From assembly GCF_002272785.1 (NCBI RefSeq), contig NZ_MLAS01000012.1, forward strand, positions 1 through 58,977: a stretch of 58,977 nucleotides of DNA, given 5' to 3'. The notes beneath the pieces were generated by a model. It saw nothing but the letters and a program-made list of their open reading frames with translations. It was not told where the DNA came from and did not search any database. This document shows positions 35,586 to 44,359 of the stretch, piece by piece. Source of the DNA: Helicobacter sp. 13S00477-4 (lineage in GTDB: Bacteria > Campylobacterota > Campylobacteria > Campylobacterales > Helicobacteraceae). Every line of letters starts with the position of its first letter. Position 1 is the first letter of the stretch. The position numbers and the translations under genes are program-made.

Positions 35586-35797
35586 CTTTAAAAGAAAAGA
35601 TTGATTTGTGCAACCAGCATATAAACGAACTCTTAACCCAGCCTATGAGTGAATCTCAAATCATTAAATACAGCATCGATGGAATATCGATTGAGAAAAA
35701 ATCTGTGTTTGAAATGATTGAAGCTTTGGAAAAACTTAAAGCCTCTTTCATCGCTTCTGCTAACAAACTCCCTCCTTATATTCAGGTGGTGTTATGA
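35582..35797 (+). CDS. gpW-like head completion protein
   Basis: 71 aa. The pattern ...QIIKYSIDGISIEKKSVFEMIEALEKLK fits lambda gpW family (short helices around a beta hairpin), which closes the head below the portal. Overlaps both neighbours by four bases. Confidence 0.65.
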   Translation: MTLKEKIDLCNQHINELLTQPMSESQIIKYSIDGISIEKKSVFEMIEALEKLKASFIASANKLPPYIQVVL

Positions 35798-37242
35798 GGA
35801 TATTTGGCTTTGAATTCAAAAAACTAAAAACTGCTATCAAAAGGCAATTTTCTCACTATATGGGGGCATTGTCTCCTGAGAGTGTGTATTACAAACAAAC
35901 AGCTAAAATGCTACAAAGTCTTGATTTGGATTCTGCTTCTTTGCGACTTTTGAAAATTGCTCGCAACCTTGCTATCTCTAATCCCTCTATTTATGGATAT
36001 TTACAAACAATGGAATCTGAAATCTATGGAGAAAAGGGCTTTATCCTAGATTTGGATACTCAAAATGAAGATTTTAACCTCAAGATTGAGGGCTTTTGGA
36101 AAGAATGGGAAAAAGAATGTGATTTGAAAGGAGAATTTGACTTTAAAGACTTTGAACGATTTGTTTTGATGCACTATCTGCGTGATGGAGAGTGTTTTGT
36201 GCATATGAGTTCTCAAGCTGATGGACTCAAACTGCAGGTTATCCCTCCTGAGCATATTGATTATAACTACAATGATGGGGTTAAAATCAAAAAAGGTATC
36301 GAGTTCAATCAAGTCAATCAAGTCATAGCCTATCATATCAACATCGATGATATGGATAGGAGTAAAAAGATTCGTGTGAGTGCAGAGGATATGATACACC
36401 TCAAACGCACTTTTAGCACACAGCAGATTCGAGGGATTAGCCATTTGACCCCTGTGATATTCAAAGTGATGCAAAGTGATAAATACATAGAATCTGTCAT
36501 CACACAAGCTAACATCGCTTCTAAACTATCCCTCATTGCCACGCCCAAAGAAGAAACAGAAGGCTATAGCGGTAATTTTATGGGTGATTTGGAAGAAAAT
36601 AAGCCTGTAGAGCCAAAGACCATTGAAATAGAAGATGGGCGAATCATAGCTATGAATGAGGATTATAAAATCGAACCACTCAACATCAATCATAACCCTA
36701 ACATAGAAGCCTTTATGCTAGATATAAACCTTAAAATCGCTAAAGCTCTAGGGATTTCTTATATGACTTTCACAGGCAATCTGAGGAATGCTAATTTTTC
36801 AAGTTCAAGACTAGGGGTTGAAGGAGAGAGGCGAAATTTCAAACGCATTCAAAAGCTTTTGATTAGAAAAATACACTCTCCTATTTATGAAGCCTTTATC
36901 CAAAACCTAGCTTTGAGAGGAAAAATCACGCCCAAAGAAGCTAAAAATGCCCTTTCTCAATATAGCTTCAAAACACAGGGTTATCCTTATGTCGACCCAG
37001 CAAAAGAAATCACTGCTTTGAAAATGGAAGTTGAACTAGGACTCAAAAGTATAAAACAAATTTGGAGTGATAAAGGGATCGAGCCTTTAGCACAAGTGAG
37101 GGATATAAAAGAAGTGAATGATATTTTGCTCACTGAACTCTCAAGGCTGAGGTCTGTGCTATCCCCTCACCCAACTCCAGCAAATAATCAAGAAGATGAT
37201 GAAGATGAAGAAGACAATCCAAAAGGAGATGAAAATGATTGA
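35794..37242 (+). CDS. Phage portal protein (lambda gpB family)
   Basis: 482 aa. LAISNPSIYGYLQTMESEI and HYLRDGECFVHM near the start, and NFSSSRLGVEGERRNFKRIQ in the last third, are characteristic of the lambda-type portal. Forms the dodecameric ring for DNA entry. The last 8 bases overlap the capsid fusion gene. Confidence 0.9.
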   Translation: MRIFGFEFKKLKTAIKRQFSHYMGALSPESVYYKQTAKMLQSLDLDSASLRLLKIARNLAISNPSIYGYLQTMESEIYGEKGFILDLDTQNEDFNLKIEGFWKEWEKECDLKGEFDFKDFERFVLMHYLRDGECFVHMSSQADGLKLQVIPPEHIDYNYNDGVKIKKGIEFNQVNQVIAYHINIDDMDRSKKIRVSAEDMIHLKRTFSTQQIRGISHLTPVIFKVMQSDKYIESVITQANIASKLSLIATPKEETEGYSGNFMGDLEENKPVEPKTIEIEDGRIIAMNEDYKIEPLNINHNPNIEAFMLDINLKIAKALGISYMTFTGNLRNANFSSSRLGVEGERRNFKRIQKLLIRKIHSPIYEAFIQNLALRGKITPKEAKNALSQYSFKTQGYPYVDPAKEITALKMEVELGLKSIKQIWSDKGIEPLAQVRDIKEVNDILLTELSRLRSVLSPHPTPANNQEDDEDEEDNPKGDEND

Positions 37243-38980
37243 TATTAAAGACTTGAATTTCAGTGCTAAGCTTATCCCTCAAGACCCTATTGATGATGAA
37301 GAGATGAGCATATGTTTTAAGGCTTTGAGTGCTAATCCTACGATTAAAAGAGAAGGATTTTATCAAGATTACTACATCAGCATAGATACAGATAAAGTGA
37401 AGTGGAAGGCTAAGAATCTTTTTTTAGATCACAACCCGACCTTTAATAATTCTGTGGGACTCATTGATGAGGTGAAAAAAGATAATGAGGGCTTTAAAGT
37501 TAAAGTGAAGTTTTTCGCCAATATCCCTGCTTCTAAAGAAGCTTTTGAACGATACAAGGCGGGGTTATCTAATAGTGTATCTGTAGGCTTTGGAGAAGCA
37601 GATATTGAGCGAATCGGTGAGATTGATGATTTGCCACATTTTAAAATCAAGAGTGGAGAAATCATTGAGCTTTCAGCTGTGTGGTTGGGTGCTGACCCTA
37701 AGGCGGTGGTTTCTAGTTTTGCTAAAACAAAAAAACCATTATCAGAAGAAAAACAAGGAGAAGAAAATATGCCAGAAATCCAACAAAATACAAATCAAGG
37801 AGAAGAAAATATGCCAAGTCAAGAACTAAGTGTCCTCAAAAATGATGCCTTAGAAATCGCACAATTAGCTGAAATAATAGGGCAAAAGGAATTAGGACTC
37901 AAAGCTATCAGTGAGGGAGTGAGCTATGCTGAGTTTCAAAAGAGTGTTTTTGAAAAATCCAAAGAAAACAAAACCTTCCATATCCAAACTTCAAAAACCA
38001 AAATTGAGCAAGAGTTCAGTTTGTTTAACATCATCACCAATAAGGCTGATGGCTTTGAAATGGAGTTTTTCAATCAAAGCACAAGGAAATTCAAAATCCC
38101 TAATACTTTTTATAAGAAATTTGATACTGGCTCTGGGGGAGATATTATCACTAAATCCACTAATGATGGAGTCGCTTCTATTGAACCACTTTATTGGAGG
38201 GGGGATAAGTTTATTGACTTGGTTCGTAGCACATCGCCACTGCTTCAAAAGCTAGATATTATGAGTGGCTTGGTATCTGTGCAACAAATCCCAAGAGATA
38301 ATACTGAATTAGATGCTGTCTTCTTAGATGAGGGAGCAACTTCTAAGGCACAAACTCTAAGTTTTGACCATATCAAACTAACCCCTCAAACCCTCTCTAA
38401 CAAAGTCATCATCACTAGAAGGATGTTTGAAATGACTCCACTAGCCCTAGAATCCTTTGTGATTTCAAAAATGGTAACAGGCATAAGGCGAAAACTTGAA
38501 AAAGTAGTCCTTTATGGCAAATCACCTGAGCCTATCACAGGGATTTTTGAAACCAGTGGCGTGCAAATGGTAGAAAGCTTTATGAAAGCCCCTGATTTCA
38601 AATCGACTTTGAGATTCAAAGGACTCTTACAATCAGCAGATTATGATACTTCAAGATGTGCGTTTTTTGTGAATGCGATGGGCTTCACTGAACTTGAAGG
38701 CACACCAAAATCTATCAATACGACCAATGTAACCACTGAGCGAACCCTTTTAGAAAATAACAAACTCGGAGGCTTTGATATTTATCCAAACAACTTGATG
38801 AAAGATGGAGACATCATATTGGGGGATTTTTCTAATGCGATATTAGGCATTTGGAGTGATGGCATTGAGATAAAAACTTATCAAGAACAAGGGGATAACC
38901 TCATTATCGAGGGATTTTATGATATTGATTTTGCTTTGAAGCGAAACAATGCGTTTGTGATTTCAAAAATAAAGGCTTAA
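37235..38980 (+). CDS. Prohead protease - major capsid fusion protein
   Basis: About 581 aa from ATG 37235 (AAGGAG upstream). Residues 1-170 resemble HK97-type prohead protease with the His in LFLDHNP and the Ser in GLSNSVSVGFG. Residues about 250-581 form an HK97-fold major capsid (SGLVSVQQIPRDN, NKVIITRRMFEMTPLALESF). Between them, two in-frame ATGs at 37769 and 37811 each follow AAGGAGAAGAAAAT, so capsid-only (or scaffold) products could be made from the same gene. Confidence 0.88.
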   Translation: MIDIKDLNFSAKLIPQDPIDDEEMSICFKALSANPTIKREGFYQDYYISIDTDKVKWKAKNLFLDHNPTFNNSVGLIDEVKKDNEGFKVKVKFFANIPASKEAFERYKAGLSNSVSVGFGEADIERIGEIDDLPHFKIKSGEIIELSAVWLGADPKAVVSSFAKTKKPLSEEKQGEENMPEIQQNTNQGEENMPSQELSVLKNDALEIAQLAEIIGQKELGLKAISEGVSYAEFQKSVFEKSKENKTFHIQTSKTKIEQEFSLFNIITNKADGFEMEFFNQSTRKFKIPNTFYKKFDTGSGGDIITKSTNDGVASIEPLYWRGDKFIDLVRSTSPLLQKLDIMSGLVSVQQIPRDNTELDAVFLDEGATSKAQTLSFDHIKLTPQTLSNKVIITRRMFEMTPLALESFVISKMVTGIRRKLEKVVLYGKSPEPITGIFETSGVQMVESFMKAPDFKSTLRFKGLLQSADYDTSRCAFFVNAMGFTELEGTPKSINTTNVTTERTLLENNKLGGFDIYPNNLMKDGDIILGDFSNAILGIWSDGIEIKTYQEQGDNLIIEGFYDIDFALKRNNAFVISKIKA

Positions 38981-38983
38981 GGG

Positions 38984-39172
38984 ATGGATTATAAAGTTTT
39001 ATACAACACACAGATTAATAATGAATTCAAAGCCAAAGGTGAAATCATAAACTTCCCTAAAGGCACAGATGAGGGCTATATATTGAGTCTGGTGAAAAAT
39101 AAAGTGATTGAGGTTATAGAAGAAGAAACTATTCAGACTAAGAGTAAGAAGATAAATGGAAAAGACAAATAA
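38984..39172 (+). CDS. Small phage protein, unknown
   Basis: 62 aa, contains YNTQINNEFKAKGEIINFPKG and a Lys-rich tail. Position after the capsid suggests a head-tail adaptor or decoration role. Starts three bases after the capsid stop. Confidence 0.55.
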   Translation: MDYKVLYNTQINNEFKAKGEIINFPKGTDEGYILSLVKNKVIEVIEEETIQTKSKKINGKDK

Positions 39173-39337
39173 GATGACAAAGCAAAGTTTTGGAATAAGC
39201 TTGTATTAGAGGGGACAAGGGGGCTTGAATTGCGAAGTCGCCCCCTTATCCCCTTAAACCCCAAACCCCCAACACGCACCCTTAGACCTTTTGCCTGTCA
39301 GGTCAGTAGTTGGGTTTGGTTTGGAAAAGACAAATAA
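39158..39337. repeat. 16-bp direct repeat flanking an intergenic insert
   Basis: TGGAAAAGACAAATAA occurs at 39158-39173 (end of the 62-aa gene) and again at 39322-39337. The 148 bp between hold hairpins and no gene. This looks like another insertion with duplication of flanking sequence. Confidence 0.55.
39212..39247. repeat. Intergenic repeat unit 1a (hairpin)
   Basis: GGGGACAAGGGGGCTTGAAT and its continuation to GTCGCCCCCT form a GGGGGC/GCCCCC hairpin. It recurs with two changes at 45861-45896. Possibly an mRNA processing or terminator-like structure. Confidence 0.6.
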
Positions 39338-39365
39338 AACTGGGTTGATGAACGAGTGAATAACC

Positions 39366-39405
39366 CTGAACTTTAGGAACAAAGCGATTGAATCGCTTTG
39401 AATGC
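39366..39405. repeat. Intergenic repeat unit 1b (perfect palindrome)
   Basis: CTGAACTTTAGGAACAAAGC followed by GATTGAATCGCTTTGAATGC contains the palindrome AAAGCGATTGAATCGCTTT. The same unit directly follows unit 1a at 45895-45934, but here 118 bp separate them. Confidence 0.6.
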
Positions 39406-39457
39406 TCTTAGATTTAGCAAGGCTAAATCCAGACAAATCAATAAAAGGAGTATCAAA

Positions 39458-39967
39458 ATGGCATTTAACTTTAATGCACAGGCTTTCAGTGGGGGAAATC
39501 TATTTATAGATGGGGTAGGTTGTTTGGGGGTTTTGAAATCTTTTGAACCCCCAAAAATAGAACAAGAAGTCATAGAACAAAGCTCTAGCATAGGGAAATA
39601 TGAGCAAGTCTTACCCACGCTAAAACCTCTGAATGCTAAATTTGTGCTAAATAATGTGGATATGGTGTATTTCAATACCCTGAATGCTTATATCCCACAA
39701 GTAATCTATATCAAATCAAACCTCTCTAGCGGAGGGATGGTAAAAAAAGAAACACAAATCATTGCTACATTCAATGGCAATATCAAAATCTTAGAGTTGC
39801 CTAAGTTTGAAATGAACAAAGAAGCTGAGCTTAGTTTGGAGATGAATGTGTATATGTTTAGCTATCAAATAGATAAAGTCCCTGCATTGCTTTATGATGT
39901 GCATAACTCTATTTATGCCATCAATGGAGTCGACCAATTCTTAGAAATAAGAAAAAACATACAATAA
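39458..39967 (+). CDS. Phage major tail tube protein (P2 FII-like)
   Basis: About 169 aa from ATG 39458 behind AAAAGGAGT. The family pattern FIDGVGCLGVLKSFEPPKIE and later PQVIYIKSNLSSGG, KFEMNKEAELSLEMNVYMF fits contractile-tail tube proteins. Tube precedes sheath here, the reverse of P2. Confidence 0.82.
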   Translation: MAFNFNAQAFSGGNLFIDGVGCLGVLKSFEPPKIEQEVIEQSSSIGKYEQVLPTLKPLNAKFVLNNVDMVYFNTLNAYIPQVIYIKSNLSSGGMVKKETQIIATFNGNIKILELPKFEMNKEAELSLEMNVYMFSYQIDKVPALLYDVHNSIYAINGVDQFLEIRKNIQ

Positions 39968-39976
39968 GGAGGTGAT

Positions 39977-41065
39977 ATGGGTGCAAAATATGGAATCAAT
40001 ATTGAAGTTAAAAACGCTAGCAGTTCAGATATATCTATCAATAATACACGCAGCATTGCTATTGTGGGTGATGATGTCAAAGTAGAAAATACAGGACTCA
40101 AATACTACCCTTCTATCAAAGAGGCAATAGATTGTGTCGGAGAGGGAAGTATCAAAGATACTTTAGAGGATTTGAAAGCTGCTGGATTGGAATCCACGCT
40201 TATCATTTCTAGCTTCATCAAATCAGATAGGGTAGCTGAAGATGTATTGAAAGCTATTGATGATTTGATTTTATCTGAACAAAGCACAGGCTATCGCCCT
40301 AAATTTATCCTTGCTTCAATCTACAATAAAGATAAGGGTGTGTGGGAAAAGTTAAAAGGAGTAGGGGATAAATTAGGAGCGATTTATGCAATTGAGATTG
40401 ATGAGGGGAGTGAAGATAAGATTTTAGAAGCACTCAAAGATTTCCAATCCAAGCGAGCGATCATTACTTATCAAAAGGTAACTCGCTTGGATAAAGTTGT
40501 GCGACCTTTGGGGGGCTTTATCATTGCTAGTTATGCCAAAGTGATGAGTGCATCTGAATATGGCTTTGCTCAAACATTTTCTAATCGCCTCATTGATGGA
40601 ATCATAGGAGTGGTGGATAAAGTAGAGTTCATCAGTGGGGAGGATTGTGTGGCTGATAGGCTTAGAGGGGTCGGGGTTAGCTTGGTGATTAGTCATAGTG
40701 GATTGAGGGCTTGGGGAGGAGAAGTAAGGGATAGTGATTTTAAAAGCCTTCATAGTGTGGTTATCTTTGATACCATCATTGAATCTATCAAAAAATCTCA
40801 AATTGAAGCTATTGATAAGCAAGTGAGCGATTACCTTAAAAAAGTAGTAGATGATTTGGAAGCATTTTACCGCAAGCTTGTGGCAAATAATGTGGCTGTG
40901 GGCTTTAAAGTATCTGTGCCAATGGATTTAAATACCAATGAATCCATAGCTGAGGGTAAAATCTATATCCAACATCAAATCCAAGAAATGCCATTGATGA
41001 AAAACATCACCAATAAGATTTATAAAGTTAATGATTATGGTTCTGAGCTTGTTAAAGAGATATAA
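39977..41065 (+). CDS. Phage contractile tail sheath protein
   Basis: 362 aa. YPSIKEAIDCVGEGSIKD (bait and switch region) and the C-terminal sheath fold YRKLVANNVAVGFKVSVPMD, with GKIYIQHQIQEMPLM. Starts behind AGGAGGT. Forms the outer contractile layer. Confidence 0.87.
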   Translation: MGAKYGINIEVKNASSSDISINNTRSIAIVGDDVKVENTGLKYYPSIKEAIDCVGEGSIKDTLEDLKAAGLESTLIISSFIKSDRVAEDVLKAIDDLILSEQSTGYRPKFILASIYNKDKGVWEKLKGVGDKLGAIYAIEIDEGSEDKILEALKDFQSKRAIITYQKVTRLDKVVRPLGGFIIASYAKVMSASEYGFAQTFSNRLIDGIIGVVDKVEFISGEDCVADRLRGVGVSLVISHSGLRAWGGEVRDSDFKSLHSVVIFDTIIESIKKSQIEAIDKQVSDYLKKVVDDLEAFYRKLVANNVAVGFKVSVPMDLNTNESIAEGKIYIQHQIQEMPLMKNITNKIYKVNDYGSELVKEI

Positions 41066-41080
41066 AAACACCCCAAAGGG
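41062..41080 (-). terminator. Terminator of the minus-strand 28-aa peptide gene
   Basis: On the minus strand CACCCTTTGGGGTG is followed by TTTTTA. It lies just after the sheath stop and would end the transcript of the peptide gene at 41117-41203. Confidence 0.65.
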
Positions 41081-41116
41081 TGATGAGTCCTTTGAGGTGA
41101 AGTGTGTGGTGTGCAG

Positions 41117-41203
41117 TTATTTGAGGTTAAGGAAATCCCTAATCTCTTCTCTAAAAATGCTAATAAGCATTGATAGAACTACAAAAAGGATGTTTAAGTC
41201 CAT
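41117..41203 (-). CDS. 28-aa hydrophobic peptide, type I toxin-like (moron)
   Basis: Starts MDLNILFVVLSMLISIFREE and ends NLK. AAGGAG sits seven bases before ATG. The ribosome site lies in a 13-bp stem (41212-41224 with 41283-41295). The ends of the predicted transcript pair over nine bases (41296-41304 with 41100-41108), a 5'-3' interaction like Hok-class mRNAs. Own promoter and terminator; oriented against the late operon. Confidence 0.65.
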   Translation of the reverse strand: MDLNILFVVLSMLISIFREEIRDFLNLK

Positions 41204-41245
41204 TTTTGGACTCCTTATAGTGAATTCCCACCCTCCCACCACTAC

Positions 41246-41282
41246 AAAAAAAAACCCGATTGTCCATAATGGACTCATCGGG
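41246..41282 (-). terminator. Intrinsic terminator inside the peptide-gene leader
   Basis: On the minus strand CCCGAT...ATCGGG with an inner GAGTCCAT/ATGGAC stem is followed by nine Ts, upstream of the 28-aa gene. The outer stem uses the same CCC, so terminator and ribosome-site-hiding stem could be alternatives. Confidence 0.65.
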
Positions 41283-41311
41283 ATTCACTATAAGGCACAC
41301 ACTTTTTAATG

Positions 41312-41342
41312 CTTATCTAAGTAATCAGCTTAGATAAGTCAA
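41312..41342 (-). promoter_or_regulatory. Promoter and operator of the 28-aa peptide gene
   Basis: Minus-strand TTGACT (41342-41337), 17 bp, TAGATA (41319-41314). A perfect 10-bp inverted repeat CTTATCTAAG/CTTAGATAAG (41312-41321, 41329-41338) lies across the promoter and looks like the operator of a dimeric repressor. Confidence 0.65.
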
Positions 41343-41367
41343 TTATAGCATAAGTTTAGGAATAAAA

Positions 41368-41751
41368 ATGACAAAAAGAGAAGAGTTACTTAGTTTATTA
41401 TCCCAATCTTTAGGTTGTGTAGGCTTTAAAAGTATTGATTATTCACAAAGATACACTTATGACAAAGAGGATTTGCCTGTATGTATCATCAAAGAAAACT
41501 CATCAGAGGTCAACATACCTGCTTCAGGGACTTGGGAATATGATTGTGAGCTAAGCATTTTTATTATCTCTTTGAGTCCAGAGTATGATTTAGCCCAAGA
41601 GGTATTTAAAATCATTAAAAATCTCCCAAAAGATACTTTTATATTTTGTTTGAGGACTACGGCTTTAGAGAGCAATTTTGAAGATGTCCCTTATCATCAG
41701 CTGAGTTTGAACTTTAGTGTGAGGTATTATTGTGAGGAATTTAGCCTATGA
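41368..41751 (+). CDS. Phage tail terminator-like protein
   Basis: 127 aa. Mixed alpha/beta protein (SGTWEYDCELSIFIISLSPE, HQLSLNFSVRYYCEEF) in the pattern of Gp37/gpU-type tail completion proteins. Placed between sheath and baseplate J. Overlaps J by four bases. Confidence 0.55.
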   Translation: MTKREELLSLLSQSLGCVGFKSIDYSQRYTYDKEDLPVCIIKENSSEVNIPASGTWEYDCELSIFIISLSPEYDLAQEVFKIIKNLPKDTFIFCLRTTALESNFEDVPYHQLSLNFSVRYYCEEFSL

Positions 41752-42776
41752 ACTTACCTGATTTCTTAATCCCTTGTGATATAGAGAGTGAACGAAACAT
41801 TATTTTGAGTGAATTGAGAGAGAAGCTACCTGATTATGAGCCTTTGAGGGGTGATGATTTTGCTATTTTGCTGGATTGTTTTTTGTTCAGGTTGAACAAA
41901 TACATCAATTATATTAATTTTGTCATTTCACAAAACTATTTCCCTTATAGCAGTGGGGAGTTTTTGGATTCTTTGGTAGCATTGGCTGGGATTAAGAGAT
42001 TTGAAGGCACTCCTTTTATGGCAAAAATTGAGGTTTGCTCTAGCACTCCACTGCACCTTCCAAAAGGCACTAAGTTTATTGATATGAAAGGACATAATGC
42101 GTTTTTGAATCAAGATTTGAGCATTGATGAAGGCTTGAAAGGGGAGGGTGAGATTGTTTTAGAAGATGGAGTAGAAGGGGATTTTGATACGATTTATCTT
42201 GAAATCCCTCATATTTACATCACAAGCATCAAAAAACTAAGTGCTTTTGTGCAAAAAGCAAGCAAAGAAGATGATGAAAGCCTCAAAAAGAGGTTTTTAC
42301 TCTCTTTGAGCAAGCCTTCAACAGCAGGGAATCTCAAAAGCTATCAATACTATAGTGCGATACCTGAAGTGCTTAAAAGTAAAATCAAACACAAAGATTT
42401 AGGTGTGGTTGAGGTCATTTATACACAGAATTCTGAAGATGCACTCCAAAAGCTAAAAGCTTCAATAGAACCTAATATACCACTCACAGATACCATTATC
42501 TATACCAAAGCCATAGAGATACCCATAGAGCTTACTATCACTTTGACATTAAAATCGCTGCAAAATATCTCTAGCATTATTTTTGATATTGATAAGCAAG
42601 TCAGGGGGTTGTTTGAAACTTTAGAGATTGAAGAGGGATTGAGTGAATCTAAAATCATTGCTCTTAGCTTTTTGAGTTTGGATATTCTTGATATTGAAGT
42701 TTCGCCATTGCCTGCTATGGAGGAAAATGGGATTTTCAAACTCCAAAACCTAACTATCATAGATAAGGAGGCTTGA
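41748..42776 (+). CDS. Phage baseplate protein J
   Basis: 342 aa, P2 gpJ/T4 gp6 family: FLDSLVALAGIKRFEGTPFMAKI, SLKKRFLLSLSKPSTAGNLKSYQYYSA, then the C-terminal domain. Forms the baseplate ring around the tube. Confidence 0.85.
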   Translation: MNLPDFLIPCDIESERNIILSELREKLPDYEPLRGDDFAILLDCFLFRLNKYINYINFVISQNYFPYSSGEFLDSLVALAGIKRFEGTPFMAKIEVCSSTPLHLPKGTKFIDMKGHNAFLNQDLSIDEGLKGEGEIVLEDGVEGDFDTIYLEIPHIYITSIKKLSAFVQKASKEDDESLKKRFLLSLSKPSTAGNLKSYQYYSAIPEVLKSKIKHKDLGVVEVIYTQNSEDALQKLKASIEPNIPLTDTIIYTKAIEIPIELTITLTLKSLQNISSIIFDIDKQVRGLFETLEIEEGLSESKIIALSFLSLDILDIEVSPLPAMEENGIFKLQNLTIIDKEA

Positions 42777-43270
42777 TGAAATCACTCCTGCCCTCACACT
42801 TCAAAGAACTCAAAATCATTGATGAGGTTTTAGGGGATTTTGTGAATGAAAAACTAAATTTTACAAATCAAAACTTCTATAGCCCTACAGAGCAAAATGC
42901 TTTTTTGATTGCACAGACTTTTGATATTAATATTTTAGGTTTTAACCTCAATCAAATAATAAAAATACTTCAAACTCCTATGCTTTCAAAATCAAGACTT
43001 GGAACCAAAGAAGCCTTAAAAACTAGTTTGAATAAGGTTTTTGGTGAGGTTGTTATCCAGAGCATTCAAGAAGATAATAAATTAAAACCCTTTGAATTCT
43101 CTATCAAAGCTAATGTTGATAATGGGATTGATGAGGAGGGATTAATGGCTATTAAAAGTATCGTAGAAGAAACGAAGCCTTTGAGGGCTAGCTTGGCTGG
43201 GATTGATTTTGAAATGCCTTGCTTGCAATGTGATATTTTGCTAAAAAATTCAATCTTATGGAGGCTATGA
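42773..43270 (+). CDS. Phage baseplate protein I
   Basis: 165 aa, P2 gpI-like (CGTKEALKTSLNKVFGEVVI-like block at residues 80-100 and a Cys-containing C-terminus). Overlaps J with ATGATG. Baseplate wedge component; fibre genes follow as in P2. Confidence 0.8.
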   Translation: MMKSLLPSHFKELKIIDEVLGDFVNEKLNFTNQNFYSPTEQNAFLIAQTFDINILGFNLNQIIKILQTPMLSKSRLGTKEALKTSLNKVFGEVVIQSIQEDNKLKPFEFSIKANVDNGIDEEGLMAIKSIVEETKPLRASLAGIDFEMPCLQCDILLKNSILWRL

Positions 43271-44359
43271 ATGCAAACAATCCAATCAATCCTAAATAAC
43301 TTGACTTCAAAACAAATACTTCAAACCCTCAAAGAAAAAAATACAAAAGCCCTTTTTGTTGGTTCTAAAAATCCAAATGATGAGGTTTTGGAAACAAAAT
43401 TAAAAGATTCAAAACTCACACTTGAGCAAATCAAAGGAAATGCTTTTATCCAAACCGATGTGAGGAGGGCTTATTTTGATGACAATAACTGCTTGTGTTT
43501 TGAGGTAAACCTAGATTATGACATTGCTTCAGAAAATACCATTTATGCACTAGCTATCGTGAGTGAAGAGAGTATTTTTGTGCTAGCACTCACACCAAAG
43601 ATTAAAAAAATGCAAGGGATTGGGGGGACTTTTGTTTTAAAAACTTCTATAGAAGGTAGGAGTGGGGAGATGGTTTTTAAGGCTGATGATTATATATCAG
43701 AGGCTGAGTTTGAACCTTTTAGGGATTTTGTTGATAAATTTGAGGATTTGCTTGAAGATTTTAAATACAAAGCCAAATTAAAAATGCTGCTTTTGGATTT
43801 GGAAAACTACCTAGATACTCAAATCCAAGCCATTAAATCAAATATGGATAAGCTCAATGATATTGGTAGGAAAAATTATTTTTATCGCAACTCACTGCCT
43901 TGTGATTATGTAGGGATGGGGGAGCGATTAAGCAGGGATGAGTATCCATTGCTATGGTATTTCACACTAGGGTGCGTAGGCAATGATGGGAGGGAGTATT
44001 TTTCTATCCCAAAAGGAGGGCTTTATTCTAAAGGGACTTTAGATTTGAATTTAGTGGGTAGATTTGAAGAAAGTGGCTTGCCTGATATTAGAGGGGATAT
44101 ACAAGGGGGGAATGATAGTTTGACTGGAAATGGAGTGTTTTTTAATAATGGTAGCACAGGCTGGCAATGGAAAGGAGGCACAGATGGATGGAAAAATAAT
44201 CAAGTGGGATTTAAGGCTTCTATGAGTAACCCTATCTATGGGAGGAGCGATGATGTAGAAGTCAATCATATTAGCTATCTTGAGGGGATTTATGCAGGAG
44301 AGAGGATAAAAAGCTTTCCTTTGGATTTAAAAAATTTAATAGGAGTTAAAAATGGATAA
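43271..44359 (+). CDS. Phage tail fibre protein
   Basis: 362 aa. N-terminal half resembles gpH/tail-collar proteins (FDDNNCLCFEVNLDYDIASEN, KADDYISEAEFEPFRDFV); the C-terminal half contains collar-type sequence GLPDIRGDIQGGNDSL and many Gly/Asn residues, likely receptor-binding. Eight-base overlap with the RCC1 gene. Confidence 0.75.
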   Translation: MQTIQSILNNLTSKQILQTLKEKNTKALFVGSKNPNDEVLETKLKDSKLTLEQIKGNAFIQTDVRRAYFDDNNCLCFEVNLDYDIASENTIYALAIVSEESIFVLALTPKIKKMQGIGGTFVLKTSIEGRSGEMVFKADDYISEAEFEPFRDFVDKFEDLLEDFKYKAKLKMLLLDLENYLDTQIQAIKSNMDKLNDIGRKNYFYRNSLPCDYVGMGERLSRDEYPLLWYFTLGCVGNDGREYFSIPKGGLYSKGTLDLNLVGRFEESGLPDIRGDIQGGNDSLTGNGVFFNNGSTGWQWKGGTDGWKNNQVGFKASMSNPIYGRSDDVEVNHISYLEGIYAGERIKSFPLDLKNLIGVKNG

